Part shown: piece after piece, positions 26,197 to 37,950 of the stretch | How positions within the stretch are numbered: the first letter of the stretch is position 1 | Layout of the letters: every line of letters starts with the position of its first letter | NCBI GenBank assembly: GCA_003956705.1 | Contig: QZCP01000001.1 | Span: 307,179 to 371,178, forward strand | Direction of reading: 5' to 3' | Source: Brevipalpus yothersi | Taxonomy: Eukaryota > Arthropoda > Arachnida > Trombidiformes > Tenuipalpidae | Length of the DNA: 64,000 bases | The notes under the pieces: model-generated | The model's input: the letters and a program-made list of their open reading frames with translations, nothing else | The model's database searches: none | What the model was told of the DNA's origin: nothing | Made by a program: the position numbers and the translations under genes

Positions 26197-28439
26197 TCTC
26201 TTCCTTTCCCATCATCTGAGAAGATTTTGATCATCATTATGGATTGCCTCAGTTACGCTTAGTTGAATTGATTCTCTAGAATTTGAGTTATGAGAGTTTT
26301 TTCCGAAATTATAGAAGCATTGAAAATCACAAGATGAATATTCATGATCATTAGATAGGTATTAATATTAATGTTTACATGCGTTGAGATTATTTTCTTT
26401 CGATCCACTGTTAATTATTGCCTGATTGAACACACATGTACACACTGTGATCCCGCATCATTTCTTTTTTCATTTACTTTCATACTTTTTCTCCTCTTTC
26501 AATCCTTTAGTGCCGTAAAGGGATGCAAATATGTTATTCATGTGGCCTCACCGTTTCCTAACGTAATACCTTCCGACCCGGAAGCTGAGCTTATCAAGCC
26601 CGCAGTTGATGGAACTTTATCCGTGTTAAAAGCTTGCTCTGAAACACCAGAAGTGAAACGAGTGGTGCTCACCAGCTCAATTGTGGCTATTTATGGTAAT
26701 AAATTTTGTTTCAAAACCCCTTTGATTACGCAAAAGAATAACCACTAATTATGGTGTTATAAAATAAGCTCATCCTCTAATCTGAGCATTTTGTTCTGAA
26801 CTTGAATTAGATACTCTCCTAAAATATGTTTAACTCCTTAATTCAGCAATCTTTTCCTGCTCATTAATTATACCTTGGCCCCTTTAATCATCTACCACCA
26901 TCACTAATGATATACACAATTGAATTCTAATCTTTTTTTGATTAAATTTTATTCACTCTTATTCCAGACGCATCAATTCCTTTGCCAGAAGAAAATGAGC
27001 AGAGTAAAACTTTCAACGAAGAAAATTGGACCAACACTGAAGATGTTCATCTTGATACATACGCTAAGAGCAAAGCACTTGCCGAAAAAGCTGCTTGGAA
27101 CTTTGTCAAGGAATTGCCAGGTGTGTATTCTTCGAGTAACCTACTACCTTGGAATTCTGTTCAATATTTGCTAACAATTACTGTATTCTTTAAATCAGCT
27201 GAGAAGAAATTCGAATTGGTAGCCATCAATCCTGGCCTCATCTTGGGACCCCTCTTGACCAGTGTCTTGCCAACTAGCCTTGATGTGGTCAAGCGTCTTC
27301 TCGATCGTTCTGTACCTGCTGTAGCCAAACTGTGTCTTCCGATTTGCGATGTCCGAGATGTGGCGGCAGCCCATATCAAAGCTTTGACCGTTCCAGAAGC
27401 CGCTGGACATCGACACATTGTGGTGACCACCAGTGTATGGATGAGAGAGATTGCCGTTATTTTGCACAAAGAATTCAAGCCTCTCGGATATTCTATTCCC
27501 ACCATGGTTGCTTTCAATTTTATGGTCTGGTTGAGCGCTTTTGTGGACAAAACTTACAAGCTGATTCTCTCAAGGCTCAGTCGAGAATTCAAGTTTGACA
27601 CCAAAAGGGTACGTTAATATATACATGTATTCATGTATTCTGCATAATGTAGGTCTCGGGTGTCATGCTAGAGTAATAATGTTTGTCTGACAAGTGAACC
27701 TCTTATCGATAGTGGGCGACTGTTGAAAAAAATGTTTACTCGTGCTTCAGCAACATTCATGGCGAAATGCTGAGTGTGTGTGTGTACCTTTATATTTTTA
27801 TTCCATTCAGAAAATTTTCTTCTTCCTTCCTGATAAAGAGATAATTTGCTCAATTTAGTGGCCTCACACCTGATTGTGGGGCGATTGATGATGGGCAGTT
27901 AACTATACTCAGGATCACGATTTTTGTGAATGTGGGTGGTAATTGTTACTCTTCTTCCTATCTATTCATCAGCAACTGTCCTTTCTGAGGCCTCAATAGA
28001 ACATTTCAATCGTCTTATCGTGATGTCAAGACGAGGTGGTGACATTATTCTAAATCTAGATATAGCCGTAAAATTTGAAGCTTACATCTGTATTTGGAAA
28101 AAGTTCAGAGAATTCATGAAATTGTCTCCCTTCTACTGTGATCTCCTTTCTGGTTCTGAGTGCTGAGCTGAATTTAAATTTTTTTACTGATGTTTTGTGA
28201 CCACTTAATCTAATGGCCTTTTTTTCTGAATTTTTTCACTACAGATGACCGAAGTTCTTGGAATCACTCCCACCGACCACTCCAAAACTATTGTAGATAC
28301 TGCACATAGCTTGATCGAGATGGGTATCGTGAAGAAGCCTAAGAAATCGAAAAAATCTAAGGAAGCTGAAAAGCAAGCATCCGATAAAAGTGAAGAAACT
28401 GTAAAAGAAGTCAAGTCCGAAGGAACTGTTCAGGCTTAA
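14258..28439 (+). CDS. Extended SDR oxidoreductase, dihydroflavonol/cinnamoyl-CoA reductase-like
   Basis: Six exons: 14258-14260 (ATG only), 14375-14586, 26511-26695, 26968-27120, 27199-27608, 28245-28439; phases agree, giving 385 aa. An N-terminal Rossmann nucleotide-binding motif TGASGYVA (residues 10-17) follows LVLV. The catalytic set is Ser near 127-128 (VVLTSSIVAIY) and Tyr165-x3-Lys169 (YAKSK). Substrate-side motifs are NPGLILGP and CDVRDVAAAH. This is the NADPH-dependent DFR/CCR-like branch of extended SDRs, which reduce aldehydes or ketones; the substrate cannot be told. The C-terminus has the usual SLIEMGIVKKP end plus about 35 extra Lys/Glu-rich residues (KKSKKSKEAEKQ), unusual for the family. 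Intron 2 spans 11.9 kb, far longer than any other intron here, and contains an assembly gap. Confidence 0.9.
15771..16130. repeat. Segmental repeat, copy A
   Basis: Three blocks match copy B at 23708-24137. Block 1 (15771-15828) is identical for 58 bp to 23708-23765 in direct orientation. Block 2 (core 15929-15959, about 100 bp with flanks) matches 23847-23877 as its exact reverse complement. Block 3 (about 16086-16130) matches about 24092-24137 in direct orientation. A GA run separates blocks 2 and 3 in both copies. Confidence 0.85.
16020..16061. repeat. (GA)n microsatellite
   Basis: Pure GA run inside the long SDR intron, between blocks 2 and 3 of segmental repeat copy A. Confidence 0.9.
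18129..18171. repeat. (CT)n microsatellite
   Basis: Pure CT run inside the long SDR intron. Confidence 0.9.
21125..21195. repeat. Compound (AAAG)n(GA)n microsatellite
   Basis: About eight AAAG units run directly into about 19 GA units. The frame through them gives a spurious Lys/Arg/Glu-rich ORF. Confidence 0.9.
22829..22874. repeat. (GA)n microsatellite
   Basis: Pure GA run in the long SDR intron. Confidence 0.9.
23708..24137. repeat. Segmental repeat, copy B, with inverted middle
   Basis: Partner of 15771-16130. Outer blocks are in the same orientation; the middle block (about 23813-23912) is inverted. The outer 58-bp block is identical, so duplication or gene conversion was recent. No ORF or terminal repeat marks it as a known transposon. 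Confidence 0.85.
25892..26199. repeat. (CT)n array interrupted by an assembly gap
   Basis: CT repeats flank an N run (25927-26135, 209 bases) on both sides, so the gap is most simply an unresolved or collapsed CT array. Its true length is unknown. Confidence 0.92.
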
Positions 28440-30059
28440 AGCCATCTAGAGAGAAACAGAAACATTTCTTTCTGATTATTTTTATTATCGAATTTAATTT
28501 ACGCAAAAATGTTTTCATTCCTGGAAATTAGCTTGAAAAAAAATAATCTAAGCCATTCTCGAGCCTTGTGAATCAAAAAACACCATCATCAACGTTTTGG
28601 AAATTCAACGGGAAAACGAATTAACTGAAGACCGAATCGAATGTAGGCATCCAAATCCCGAATTCGTTTCTATCTGTGCGTCCATTATGAATGATTTCTT
28701 AAACTAGTATCTATTGATTTATCCTATTTCAGCCAATATTCTTGTAGTTTTCCAATTTTATAAATTTTCCGATGTTTTTCTTTGCCGTCAATTGAGTCTT
28801 TAATTGCATTAGTACTCTTTTCTTTTCAATATTCCATGTGTAAGACTGCAAACTTACTGTTTCATGTATGAATAACTGTTCTAATCAAAAATTTTTATTG
28901 ATTCATATCACTTAATGTATGCCTACCATAGGAACCTGTAATGAAAAAATTCTATTCAATAACAATTATTCCAAACGTAGATTCGAGAAACATTGCCTAT
29001 TTTGAAAATTTGAAGATGGATAGAGTAGTTAAGAGAGATCATCATTTTACAATGATTCGAGGCTAAAAGAATCACTACATAAGCTGATGGAGCAAAAAAA
29101 CTATTTCTCTTTGAAATAATTGAACTTTCTCCGTGATGAATAGCCTCAAAACTCAGGTACTAGAATTTTTCGGACAATTTGCCTGTATTTTGAGAATGAG
29201 AACAATACCTACCAATAAAAATTCATTATAAGAATCGAACTGAGCACTTTTGTATTCTGTCCATTTTGACAATCGAATTTTGTACTTCTACCCATCAGCT
29301 TGGAATGGATTTAATTACATTAAAAAATAGGTGAAATTGCATCTTGGAAGTATTTACTTGTTCAAAACGTTGTCTTCAAGATAGAGAATAGTGTCAGCTC
29401 GAAAAAAGCACAATTGCTAGATAAATTGCAGAAAAGCTAGAATGGCATGAAAATAATGTTTTAGGTATCTTATTTCGGGGGCAAGATTACTATCTCTGAC
29501 CTGCTGATCGGAGGTATAAAACTCCTGGTTGGAATAAGAAAATATTTCGAAAATTTCATTCAGAATTTGTGGTTGACTGCTCGATATAATTCTGCCAAGT
29601 GGTGTTTGAGTTTTATCATCATTCAAACAACTCAAATTGTTTGCATCTCATCTCCTACTTCGGAGGTGGTTGGAAAATCTACTCAAAAATGAGTCTCTAA
29701 TTTTTTCCGAATGAATCTTCAGAATCATGAGAGAGAATACAGCAATTATCATGGCTGAAAGCACAACAGGTCACCAATAGAACCCTCAAAAAGGAAATTT
29801 CGGTTATCCTTCTCGAAAAGATTGGAAACTGATTAGCAATATATGTTTACTGGATGACTGAAGCAGGGTATGATAATAGAACTTAATGAATAAATAGTAG
29901 TGGGCTAAGATGAGGAAGAAGCGGCACAAGTCGACCTTTTCTTCCGATAGTTAAGAGTTTCAGACAATTCAGATGCTGTCTTGTTCATCATAAACTATGA
30001 AACAGTGAAACAGATTCATCTCAAAATTTTCCAAGTGTTCAGTTTGAATCCCTAGAACT
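28440..30059. other. Intergenic, SDR 3' end to Spaetzle-like gene
   Basis: About 1.6 kb with no gene that I can support. The start should be the SDR 3' UTR. The longest frame (29417-29635, minus) has no recognisable feature. Confidence 0.5.
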
Positions 30060-31658
30060 ATGAATCTGGTGAATATGGTTAGTATGGGTCACGAATGGTT
30101 GCAGATCTTTGTAGTAGTTTTAATTGTTTTTATAAATCAATCGAATGGTGAGAATAATGTTAAAATGCTGAGCCCAACTCCTTCACCAAAAGTGATCAAC
30201 GTTAATCATCAATGGCAAAGACCAGGATATATACCGAAAGAAACCAATTACCATTATACACCAGAGATTGTTGCTCGAAGAGCTTATGATACTATTCATG
30301 GAAGTTCGAATTTCATCAATCGACTTCGAAGTTCTGTTAGCAATGCCATGAGATTTGTTCCACCATTTTTACCTCTGAAAAATATTCACGATCCAGCTCC
30401 TACTGTACAGCTACCTCAAATTGATCCATCCCCGAAAATTAACTCATCAGCGGTTAGTCCTTCTCAAACTACGATTCAATCGAATTCTGAAAAGCAATCT
30501 CCAAGAGAATCCGATTTTTTCGAGGGATTGAAGCTAAATAATAAAGATCACGAAATTTTGACCGACATTTATGTCGATGTTGGTGAGTTTCAATGATAAT
30601 TTAGGATACAGAACTCTGAAAATTTTAAGAATAGTTAAGTAAAGTTAACCTTGATGTAGATAATGTTTATGCTCGTGAATCCCAAGGATTTTTTCTCAGA
30701 TTGATCCCTCTGTTCAATAATTTTATTCTTCTTATTCTCAGCCAAAACGGGTCCAGAAAAGGAGGAACAATTCAAGCAAATGAGTGAATGGATGAGCCGA
30801 AAATCTGTTCCTCAGAAGAAAACAGATTCAATCAATTCTACCAAACAATCGGAAGCGATGCCTGAACTTATAGCAATTGTCGCCCAGAAAATTTTACCCA
30901 AAATATCTGAATCTCCTGATGGAGCTCAAAATAATCCAATGATCGTCAATGTATCCAAGCCTGAGCCTTTGATTTCGGAACATCATCCAGTGGCCACAAG
31001 ATTGGACATCGAATCTGACCCAAGCAATAATCATCAGATTAATTTCGATGACGATGAACTTCCAGAAGACAATGGGGTAGAGCTGACTGGGGGAATGAAA
31101 CCTCCTAGTTGTGGACAGAATGGTCGTCATTACTGTACTTTCAAGGAGGACTATCCCATCAAAACGGTAATCGAAGTGACCCGCTATTACAAGTGGCCAT
31201 TGGAGAAACTTTTCCGTGATTTACGAAGTCAAGTTATGCCTAAACTTGCCAACGATAATTATGGTGGGCTAGTTTGTGATTCGATTACTCGAGTGGTGAG
31301 GCCAGGATGGGCCAGAAATACAAATAATCGCTGGCTGGTGATCATAAATACTGAACATTATCAGCAATATGTCACTGAGGTAGTATGCAGGCATGGTCAA
31401 GGATCAAGATGCAATTTCGTTGCCCCATGCTATCATGCGACCTGTAAGCAGCGATACAATACTCAGAAACTTCTGGTCATCGATCCAGGGAATCCTTACA
31501 AGGGACCTTTTCTATCAGAATTTCTATTTCCCTCCTGCTGTATTTGCCATATTGCTGGTGATGAAGATCCAATTTCTCATTCCTCATCGAGCCCTTTCAA
31601 GATTTCATTCAGAGGACCTAATTTGAAAGACGATGATGACGATAAATCAGATCTTTGA
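30060..31658 (+). CDS. Spaetzle-like secreted cystine-knot ligand
   Basis: Two exons, 30060-30582 and 30742-31658, phase 1, giving 479 aa. It has an N-terminal signal peptide (LQIFVVVLIVFINQSNG), a long low-complexity prodomain, then a C-terminal domain of about 160 residues with the Spaetzle cysteine pattern: CGQNGRHYC, then CDSITRVVRPGWARN, RWLVIIN, VTEVVCRHG, CNFVAPC, CKQRYNTQKLLVID and FLFPSCCICHI. The VRP-xxAxN, Q-YV-EVC and PSCCxC signatures are characteristic. Spaetzle proteins are proteolytically matured ligands of Toll receptors in development, immunity or neurotrophin-like signalling. No clear RxxR processing site is visible before the knot. I cannot assign a paralogue. Three in-frame ATGs occur in the first nine codons; the first was taken. 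Confidence 0.85.
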
Positions 31659-32014
31659 TCAAGTGAATTATTTAAATTCATAGATTTGATCTTGAATTCA
31701 GTTGCACTTTATCACTAATTTAAAAAACCCAAAATTTTTTATATTCTTAAATTCATTGATCATTAATCACACACATGAAGAGCATCCTGTCAACACCAGT
31801 TTATATCTCTCGGGCTCTTGAGAAAGATATCATGAATATTTATTTTGATTAAAATCTTTTCATTACTATCCCACCCAAGAATCGGGAGAGCTCAGGTTGA
31901 AAATTTTTTCGAAGCTCCAAAATGAAAATGGTGTTTGTCTAAGGAAAAATTTATCAAGCCATTAAACTTGATCAATTGGAAATAAATATTTTCACTCCCA
32001 AACAGATGAGGTCG

Positions 32015-32040
32015 TCTCTCTCTCTCTCTCTCTCTCTCTT
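32015..32040. repeat. (CT)n microsatellite
   Basis: Short CT run about 60 bp before the shared GATTGCATCAT motif. Confidence 0.85.
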
Positions 32041-32100
32041 CCTCTTTCCCTTTTCCAAAATGCAATAAATGCATTGCCTTTAATGCAATGAATGAGGACC

Positions 32101-32111
32101 GATTGCATCAT
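32101..32111 (+). promoter_or_regulatory. Shared cluster motif GATTGCATCAT, gene 1
   Basis: Identical 11-mer found upstream of three of the four plus-strand PHD-cluster genes; here 602 bp before the ATG. Its function is unknown. Confidence 0.35.
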
Positions 32112-32702
32112 CTGAAAATTGGTGAGCATTTACTCTGTACTCTCTCTCAAATAGAGTAACTTGTGCTCACTCTTTTTCTCTGGTAAAGCACATACAGAGA
32201 CCCATAGACACACATAGGCACAGCGATTCAGTTGGCTTGTGTGAACCGGCAAACTTTAATTGAAATCAGTGGCGCGCTTCGATCAGTGTTAACAAGGTAT
32301 TTGCTGTGTTGCTGTGTTGGGACTTTTAGCCGCTTAAACTCGTTCGCAGCTTCCTGTTGCCACTTTGTTTTGATCGCTTTTCTTTCTTATTTGTGATACT
32401 TTTTCTCTTCAAGAGAAAATATTTTTGACCAAAATTTATCTCATTATGAGTATATCTTTTATGCGTATCGAGCTTAGTTCTATTTATTTGGCTATAAATC
32501 CCTACAAATTTAGTATGAGATACACACATTGCCACCACTGATGTAATCATTGAATATCAACAAGTGTGTATTGCATTATCAATACACCGCGATTTCATCA
32601 ACTCTTCTTTTTTACGTCTTTTTTCATGTTATTTCTATTATTTCACAATCTTGTTTATTATTTGGTATTATCTATCTTATATGACCTAGTGCTATTGAAA
32701 AT

Positions 32703-35352
32703 ATGTGTTCATCAAGTGTCAAAGAATTGAAGCCAAAAAATTGTGTTTTGTGTTGTTCGCCAATCGATAATGAATGGCGTCTGGGACCAAAATATCAACT
32801 TGATGATCTTGTTGTCCACTACTTTTGCCTCTTGTTTGCTTGTAAATTGACCGAAAATGGACAAAGTAAAGATGATGGTATTCTTGGCTTCCTGAGAGAA
32901 GACATAAAGAAAGAGGTGAAACGTGCTAGAAAATTGAAATGTGTATTTTGTAAGAAAAATGGTGCTGCTTCTGGATGTTGTATAGCCAAATGTAAAGTTG
33001 CCTTCCATTATCCTTGTGGTCTTGATAATGATATTCTTTCTCAATTCAAGAGTCCACAATTTGAGTAAGTTAACACAGGTAACACTTTACTGATTATCAT
33101 AGATTCATTAATTACTCTTCTTTCTACTCCCATAGTACATACTGCTCAGATCATCGATTGGTTCAAAATTTTAAGGAATCTCTGCAACGACCGTCCACCA
33201 AATGTGCACTGTGTCCTATGCCGGTCAAGTCTCACTTGGATCCCAGAGGTCTTACTTTTGTCGAAGCTCCTTGCTGCTATTCTCTTATGCATCGTGATTG
33301 TCTCAGAAGACATGCATCTACCAAAAATATTCGCTCTTTCAAATGTCCTGTTGCTAGCTGTAAGGATGTGGAAAAGTTTGTACCTGAAATGCAAGAGTTT
33401 GGTATATACATCCCTGAAGAGTGAGTATATATCGAATAACCTTATGATTTTTTATTTTACCTGTAATGAGATCATTGAGTTAATTTATTTTCCCTTCCCA
33501 ATCAAATGAATTTGATCAACAGAGTTGTTGTAGACAGATCAAAGAGCAGTGAATCCAGCCGGAAAGATTGCCAATTATGTTGCTCATCAAGTTACGATAA
33601 ATTGTATTTGGGACCAAAATATCAACTCGATGGTTTGGTTGTGCACTATTTTTGTCTGCTGTTTGCTTGCAATTTGGTGGAAAAGGATCAGGATGGTGTC
33701 AAAATTCATGGATTCTTGAAAGAAGACATAATCCGAGAAATAAAACGTGCCAAAAGATTGAAGTGTGTATTCTGTAAGCGTATGGGTGCTGCTTCTGGTT
33801 GTTGTGAGCGTAGCTGTAGAGTAGCTTTCCACTATCCTTGTGGAATTGAAAATGGAATTCTTTCCAAGTTCAAAGATTCTTATGAGTAAGTGTCATTGAA
33901 AATGTTTCGATGATGAAAATTAATTTCACCTTTCCTTATTCCGTTAGCATGCACTGCCTAAAACATCGGCCGTGTCAGACTTCACCTGAACCATTCTTAC
34001 AAGCATATGAAGATGTTGATGTTAAGTGTACTATTTGTTCTAGAAAAGTAGAAGTCGATCCTTTTTGTCTCAAATTTCTCATGGCACCTTGTTGCCGAAC
34101 ACTTATTCATCGCCACTGCTTACAGAAGTTCGCATCTGCCAAACTCGAATCCACTTTCTGTTGTCCTCACTGCCAAAACAGAGAAGATTTTTCTCATGAT
34201 ATGACAAACTTTGGTATTTATGTACCAGAAGAGTAAGTTCAATTCTTTGATTTGTTAAAGTTGACTCTTCTTCACACAAAACTTTTCTTTTTAAGGTTTT
34301 CGCACCTGGATGTTATCGATGAGAGTTCGAATTCATCGTTCTCTGAAGATAGCGATACAGGAACTTCAGATAGTAGTTGCTCAAGTGAACTAGAAGTCGC
34401 TCATCATGAGAATCATCAGATGGATATTGATAGTGATATACCAGCCATGCACACTTCTGATTGGATCAAAGATATTCACAACAAGAGTTCGACATCTATC
34501 GAAAGGGTAATGGTAGAGCAAGAAGATGAAGATCATTCGATGGACGATTCGTGTAGCTCAGCATCTCAGTCAGTTGAGGAACCCAATCGTGGATCTGATG
34601 CCACACACTTTTTTCCACCAGCATATACGCCAAGATGGAGATATGCTAATTCTCGTCAATCAAGTTTAACGGACGACTCATCTGATTCAGACATGTCTCA
34701 TGTTACAGAATTTGTCAGAAAATATCCCAAAATGAGCCATAGTTTCCATCAATCAATTGAAAAAAAGAGACCTAGTACAAAAAGCCCGCTCAGATCTCTC
34801 CAAACATCCAGAAGTAGTCGTGGAAGGAAGTCAATCAGTATTGCTAGAGAACGCCGAAATCCTCTCTCATCTCATGAAGTCAATCGATTCAAAGGTCTCA
34901 AAATCAGTAAGAGTGATCTTACATTACAAAATTTTGGAAAGGAAGCTGTTTCATCATTGAATAATTCTATACAAATTCGAGATTTTTCACACACTGGCTC
35001 AACTCTAGAACAAAGAGAGGAAATCAAGAATCTCTGTTCTGAGGAGAATTCAAAGGAAGAGTTGTCCCAAGAAGCGATCAAAAAAGCCAAAGAAAGACTT
35101 TCCATAGCCCTGGTACAGTCTAACGGTCGAATTTTTATTAAAATTTGTAAGGACTGTGGTTATGTGACATTGGCGAAAGGTCCAAGCGTTTATAATCACA
35201 AGGAGAAATGTCACCCCTCTTCCAGAAAGCCGGTAGAAGAGTTGTTCAGAACTCAGGAACTGAGGAAAGAGGAAGCATTAGTGAAGTTGGCTCGAAGCAT
35301 AATGAAATTGGATTCGTCTCAAAGCGGTGTGAAACCATTAGTTCCAAACTAA
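32703..35352 (+). CDS. G2E3/PHF7-like protein with duplicated ePHD-RING block (cluster gene 1)
   Basis: Exons 32703-33064, 33136-33420, 33523-33885, 33948-34232, 34296-35352; all introns are phase 2; 783 aa. Exons 1 and 3 each encode an extended PHD (CVLC; YQLDDLVVHYFCLLFACKL; GILGFLREDI; LKCVFCKKNGAASGCC; FHYPCG). Exons 2 and 4 each encode the RING/PHD-like partner (YCSDHR; CALC; APCCYSLMHRDCLRRHAS; FKCP; FGIYIPEE). This is the N-terminal architecture of G2E3 and PHF7, present twice. The second half is Ser/Asp-rich and disordered, ending in a CxxC-H-H finger near residue 712 (ICKDCGYVTLAKGPSVYNH). PHF7-type proteins bind modified histone tails and can act as ubiquitin ligases in the nucleus; that role is inferred. 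No HECT domain is present. Closest relatives here are cluster genes 3 and 4. Confidence 0.85.
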
Positions 35353-36059
35353 TAAGACTCAAGACAATATCTCTTAGATCGAGGAAGCTCAATCTCATGC
35401 AGAACTCGACTAAGAAGTTTCAAAAATCTCAAAAATATAATCTCGATTATTTACCCCTTGAAAATCTCTTTTAGAGCTTATGCCAAATTATATTTGATGT
35501 GTCAATCTGTTTCCAGATGATGTTTTCTAGAATAACCATACATTATCCACAGGATCGTTTGCTTTCCTGATGGAGTACAATGTCACAATTTCATCATGAC
35601 TTGATCTGAATTTATGTCTGAAGATTCATTCATTATTGTCATTAAATCATGAAGAGTCTCAAATCATTCTCCCACATTTTTGTCCTTGGTTTCAAATTTT
35701 TTCCCGCTTCTTCTTGGCGAATTGATTCATGACATGGAATTCATGTGCTTAACATCGTTATGATAAATACCTTTTCCTATACTCTGGTCTTCGTTTATTT
35801 ATACACAAACCCCCGAGACCATGTTGAGCAAAAATTGAAAAGACAAGTCTCGAAAATGACATGCTTTGATGTATTGTTGTTAATCCAAAATAAAGTACTC
35901 TAATCATCTGTATAATTTCGATGGTGTTTTGAATGTTTATATCCAGTATAAAGCAACAACCGCCCTTGTCCAATTCCGTTATATTTCTATTACATTACAA
36001 ATTGAATAACACTGATCATTGTTCCAGCTATTTCATTTCAAATTTATACTCGATTTGAA
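35353..36059. other. Intergenic between cluster genes 1 and 2
   Basis: No gene. The last about 190 bp (from 35871) is a promoter-proximal segment that recurs at 50121-50280. Confidence 0.5.
35871..36038. repeat. Promoter-proximal repeat, copy next to cluster gene 2
   Basis: Diverged direct copy of 50121-50280. Shared strings include ATTGTTGTTAAT, TACTCTAATCATCTGT, TTTTGAATGTTTATA and CTTGTCCAATTCC, in the same order and spacing. This copy ends about 20 bp before the ATG at 36060. Confidence 0.8.
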
Positions 36060-37950
36060 ATGTTTGTATCAAAAGCTGTCAAATGCAGGCCAGAAAAGTG
36101 TGCCTTGTGTCGTTCTCGAATCGATTATGGTAAAATTATCGGACCCCTTTATAAAGTTGGTGACTTATTTGTGCATCACATGTGCTTAGTGTACGCAAAT
36201 AGTTTGATCCCACATGAAAATAAAGAGTATGGAACACAAGTTTATCTGGTGGATGATATTTTGAGAGAACTAGAACGTTCCAAAAATCTTCAATGTGTAC
36301 TTTGCAAAAAGATGGGTGCAACATCGACATGTTGTGCCAATGAGTGCCAGCGCAGATTTCACTTCCCTTGTGGCTTTCGAAACGCTATCCATGTCCAAAG
36401 CAGAACTCCCAAGTAATTTAACATGAACTTAAATCTATGCTTTCAATATTGATTGTGATCTATCTCTTCTCAGAATCTACTGTTCCCAACATCGACCGAT
36501 GCACGCTTTGATGAAACACGTGCATTCAAGGAGCTCCTCAAAATGTTGCCTCTGTCTTGGCAAGATAGACTTCATCGAGAATCCAAGAGACATATCTTCA
36601 ATTGGAGCATCAAATGTTGATTCTCTCATGCTTCCTGATCGTGATCACAGCTGGCTTGTAGATAAAACAAAGTCGTTGTTTGAAATTTTGAACGAATATC
36701 GCTCGGGTAGCAGAAGACCTCCTGGTATATTTTACCCTAAAAAGTGAGTTTATATTGCATATACAAATGTAGTTTTAGATTGATTTAATACCTTTTTTTG
36801 GTTTGATTCATAATAATTTTGTTTTCTATTTCAACCCTAACTTCATCAACTCCATCAAAAGGGTTGAGATAACGACACACTATCATGCAGGAACAAAATT
36901 GAAGTATATTGCATCCAATCCGGTGACTTGCGTTTTATGCAGATCAACTTTATATGATAAATTCAGCTTGGGAGAGAGGTATCAACTTGATGAAATCGTT
37001 GTGCATCACAACTGTCTTTTGTTTGCCCATAAATTACAACAAAAAGGACAGAAAGAGGAGGGCATACTTGGCTTTTTGAAGGACGATATCTTGAGAGAGG
37101 TTGAACGGGCTAAAAATTTGGAATGTCTTTATTGTTTCAAAAATGGAGCTACATCAAGATTTGAAGGAGCTCGAGAGGAAAATTTCCACTTACCCTGTAG
37201 GGGATACAGTGCACTGTTATTATTCAGAGAACCTCATATTCCAGGGTGAGATGGATTTCTTTTTTCTCTTATTAGAAAAGTACTCAGAATTTTCTCTTTT
37301 CTTTTAAGATTATACTGCTCTAATCATCAACCAATAGAGAACAATCTTACCGAGAAGGGTTCATCATGTTATATCTGTTGCATAAGAGAGGAGGATCTCC
37401 CCTATTATCATTCACTACATATTGCATATCATTCACTGCACATAACATCCTGTTGTCGATCAGTATTTCATCAATACTGTTTATGGAGACGAGTAATATT
37501 AATGAACGAATCCATTCTTTGCTGTCCCAACTGTAATGATGGGCAAAAGTTCACCCAAGGTATATCGAATGATGGTATTGATATACATCTACGCATAACT
37601 GGAAGGTGAGAACTTGGTTGACTCACCCTTTTCCGATCTAATTTGAAGAACAATTTCTCTTCAGTCATCCATGCCGATATAACCTTCAAAAAACATTTGA
37701 ATCATCATCAAATGACCGAGAACTTCATAATATGGACAGCTTTACTTCTCAAAAAGTTGATCTCCCAACAAAACGACAAGACGATAGCCATGACCAGTCA
37801 GCTAATCATTATGATCGGTGCACTAATTATTTTAGCGATAATTATTCAAGACTGATCTCAAAAGAAGAGAAAGAGGATGTTTCAATATATGATCCCTCAA
37901 ATAGGGAAGGTTTGGTAGATTCAAATTTGAATTCTACACAAAAAATTTAG
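36060..37950 (+). CDS. Degenerate double ePHD-RING protein (cluster gene 2)
   Basis: Exons 36060-36412, 36474-36743, 36862-37245, 37309-37605, 37665-37950; all introns phase 2; 529 aa, no internal stop. Exon 4 has no ATG, so it is found only by splicing. Exon 1 is a good ePHD (CALC; LFVHHMCLVYAN; LQCVLCKKMGATSTCC; FHFPCG). Exon 2 has lost the RING cysteines after KCCLCLGKI and is mostly unrelated sequence. Exon 3 keeps CVLC and IVVHHNCLLFAH but has lost the Cys pair (YCFKNGATSRFEGAREENFHLPC). Exon 4 retains a Cys/His pattern (YCSNHQ; CYICC; SCCRSVFHQYC; CCPNC). The tail is short and lacks the CxxC-H-H finger of genes 1, 3 and 4. The frame is intact but ligands are decaying, so it is either a neofunctionalised or a dying copy. 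Confidence 0.75.

Larger units (their letters stand above)
14587..26510. other. 11.9-kb SDR intron, repeat-rich, no gene seen
   Basis: This is the second intron of the SDR gene. Many short open frames exist on both strands, but none has a domain, a signal peptide with splice partner, or a recognisable family. It holds at least nine GA/CT runs (near 16020, 18129, 21158, 22829, 23438, 23917, 24413, 25469, 25892), an AAAG run at about 21125-21157, the sequence gap, and a rearranged duplication (15771-16130 versus 23708-24137). Intronic regulatory elements or non-coding RNA cannot be excluded. Confidence 0.6.
31659..32702. other. Intergenic/promoter region of the first PHD-cluster gene
   Basis: No gene. 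It holds a CT run (about 32015-32040), short overlapping inverted ATGCA-type repeats near 32060-32095, and the motif GATTGCATCAT at 32101-32111 that is shared with two other cluster genes. Confidence 0.5.

Noticed and set aside
25876..26262. Ser-Leu or Glu-Arg repeat ORFs across the assembly gap
   Set aside because: They are translations of (CT)n/(GA)n plus Ns, not proteins.
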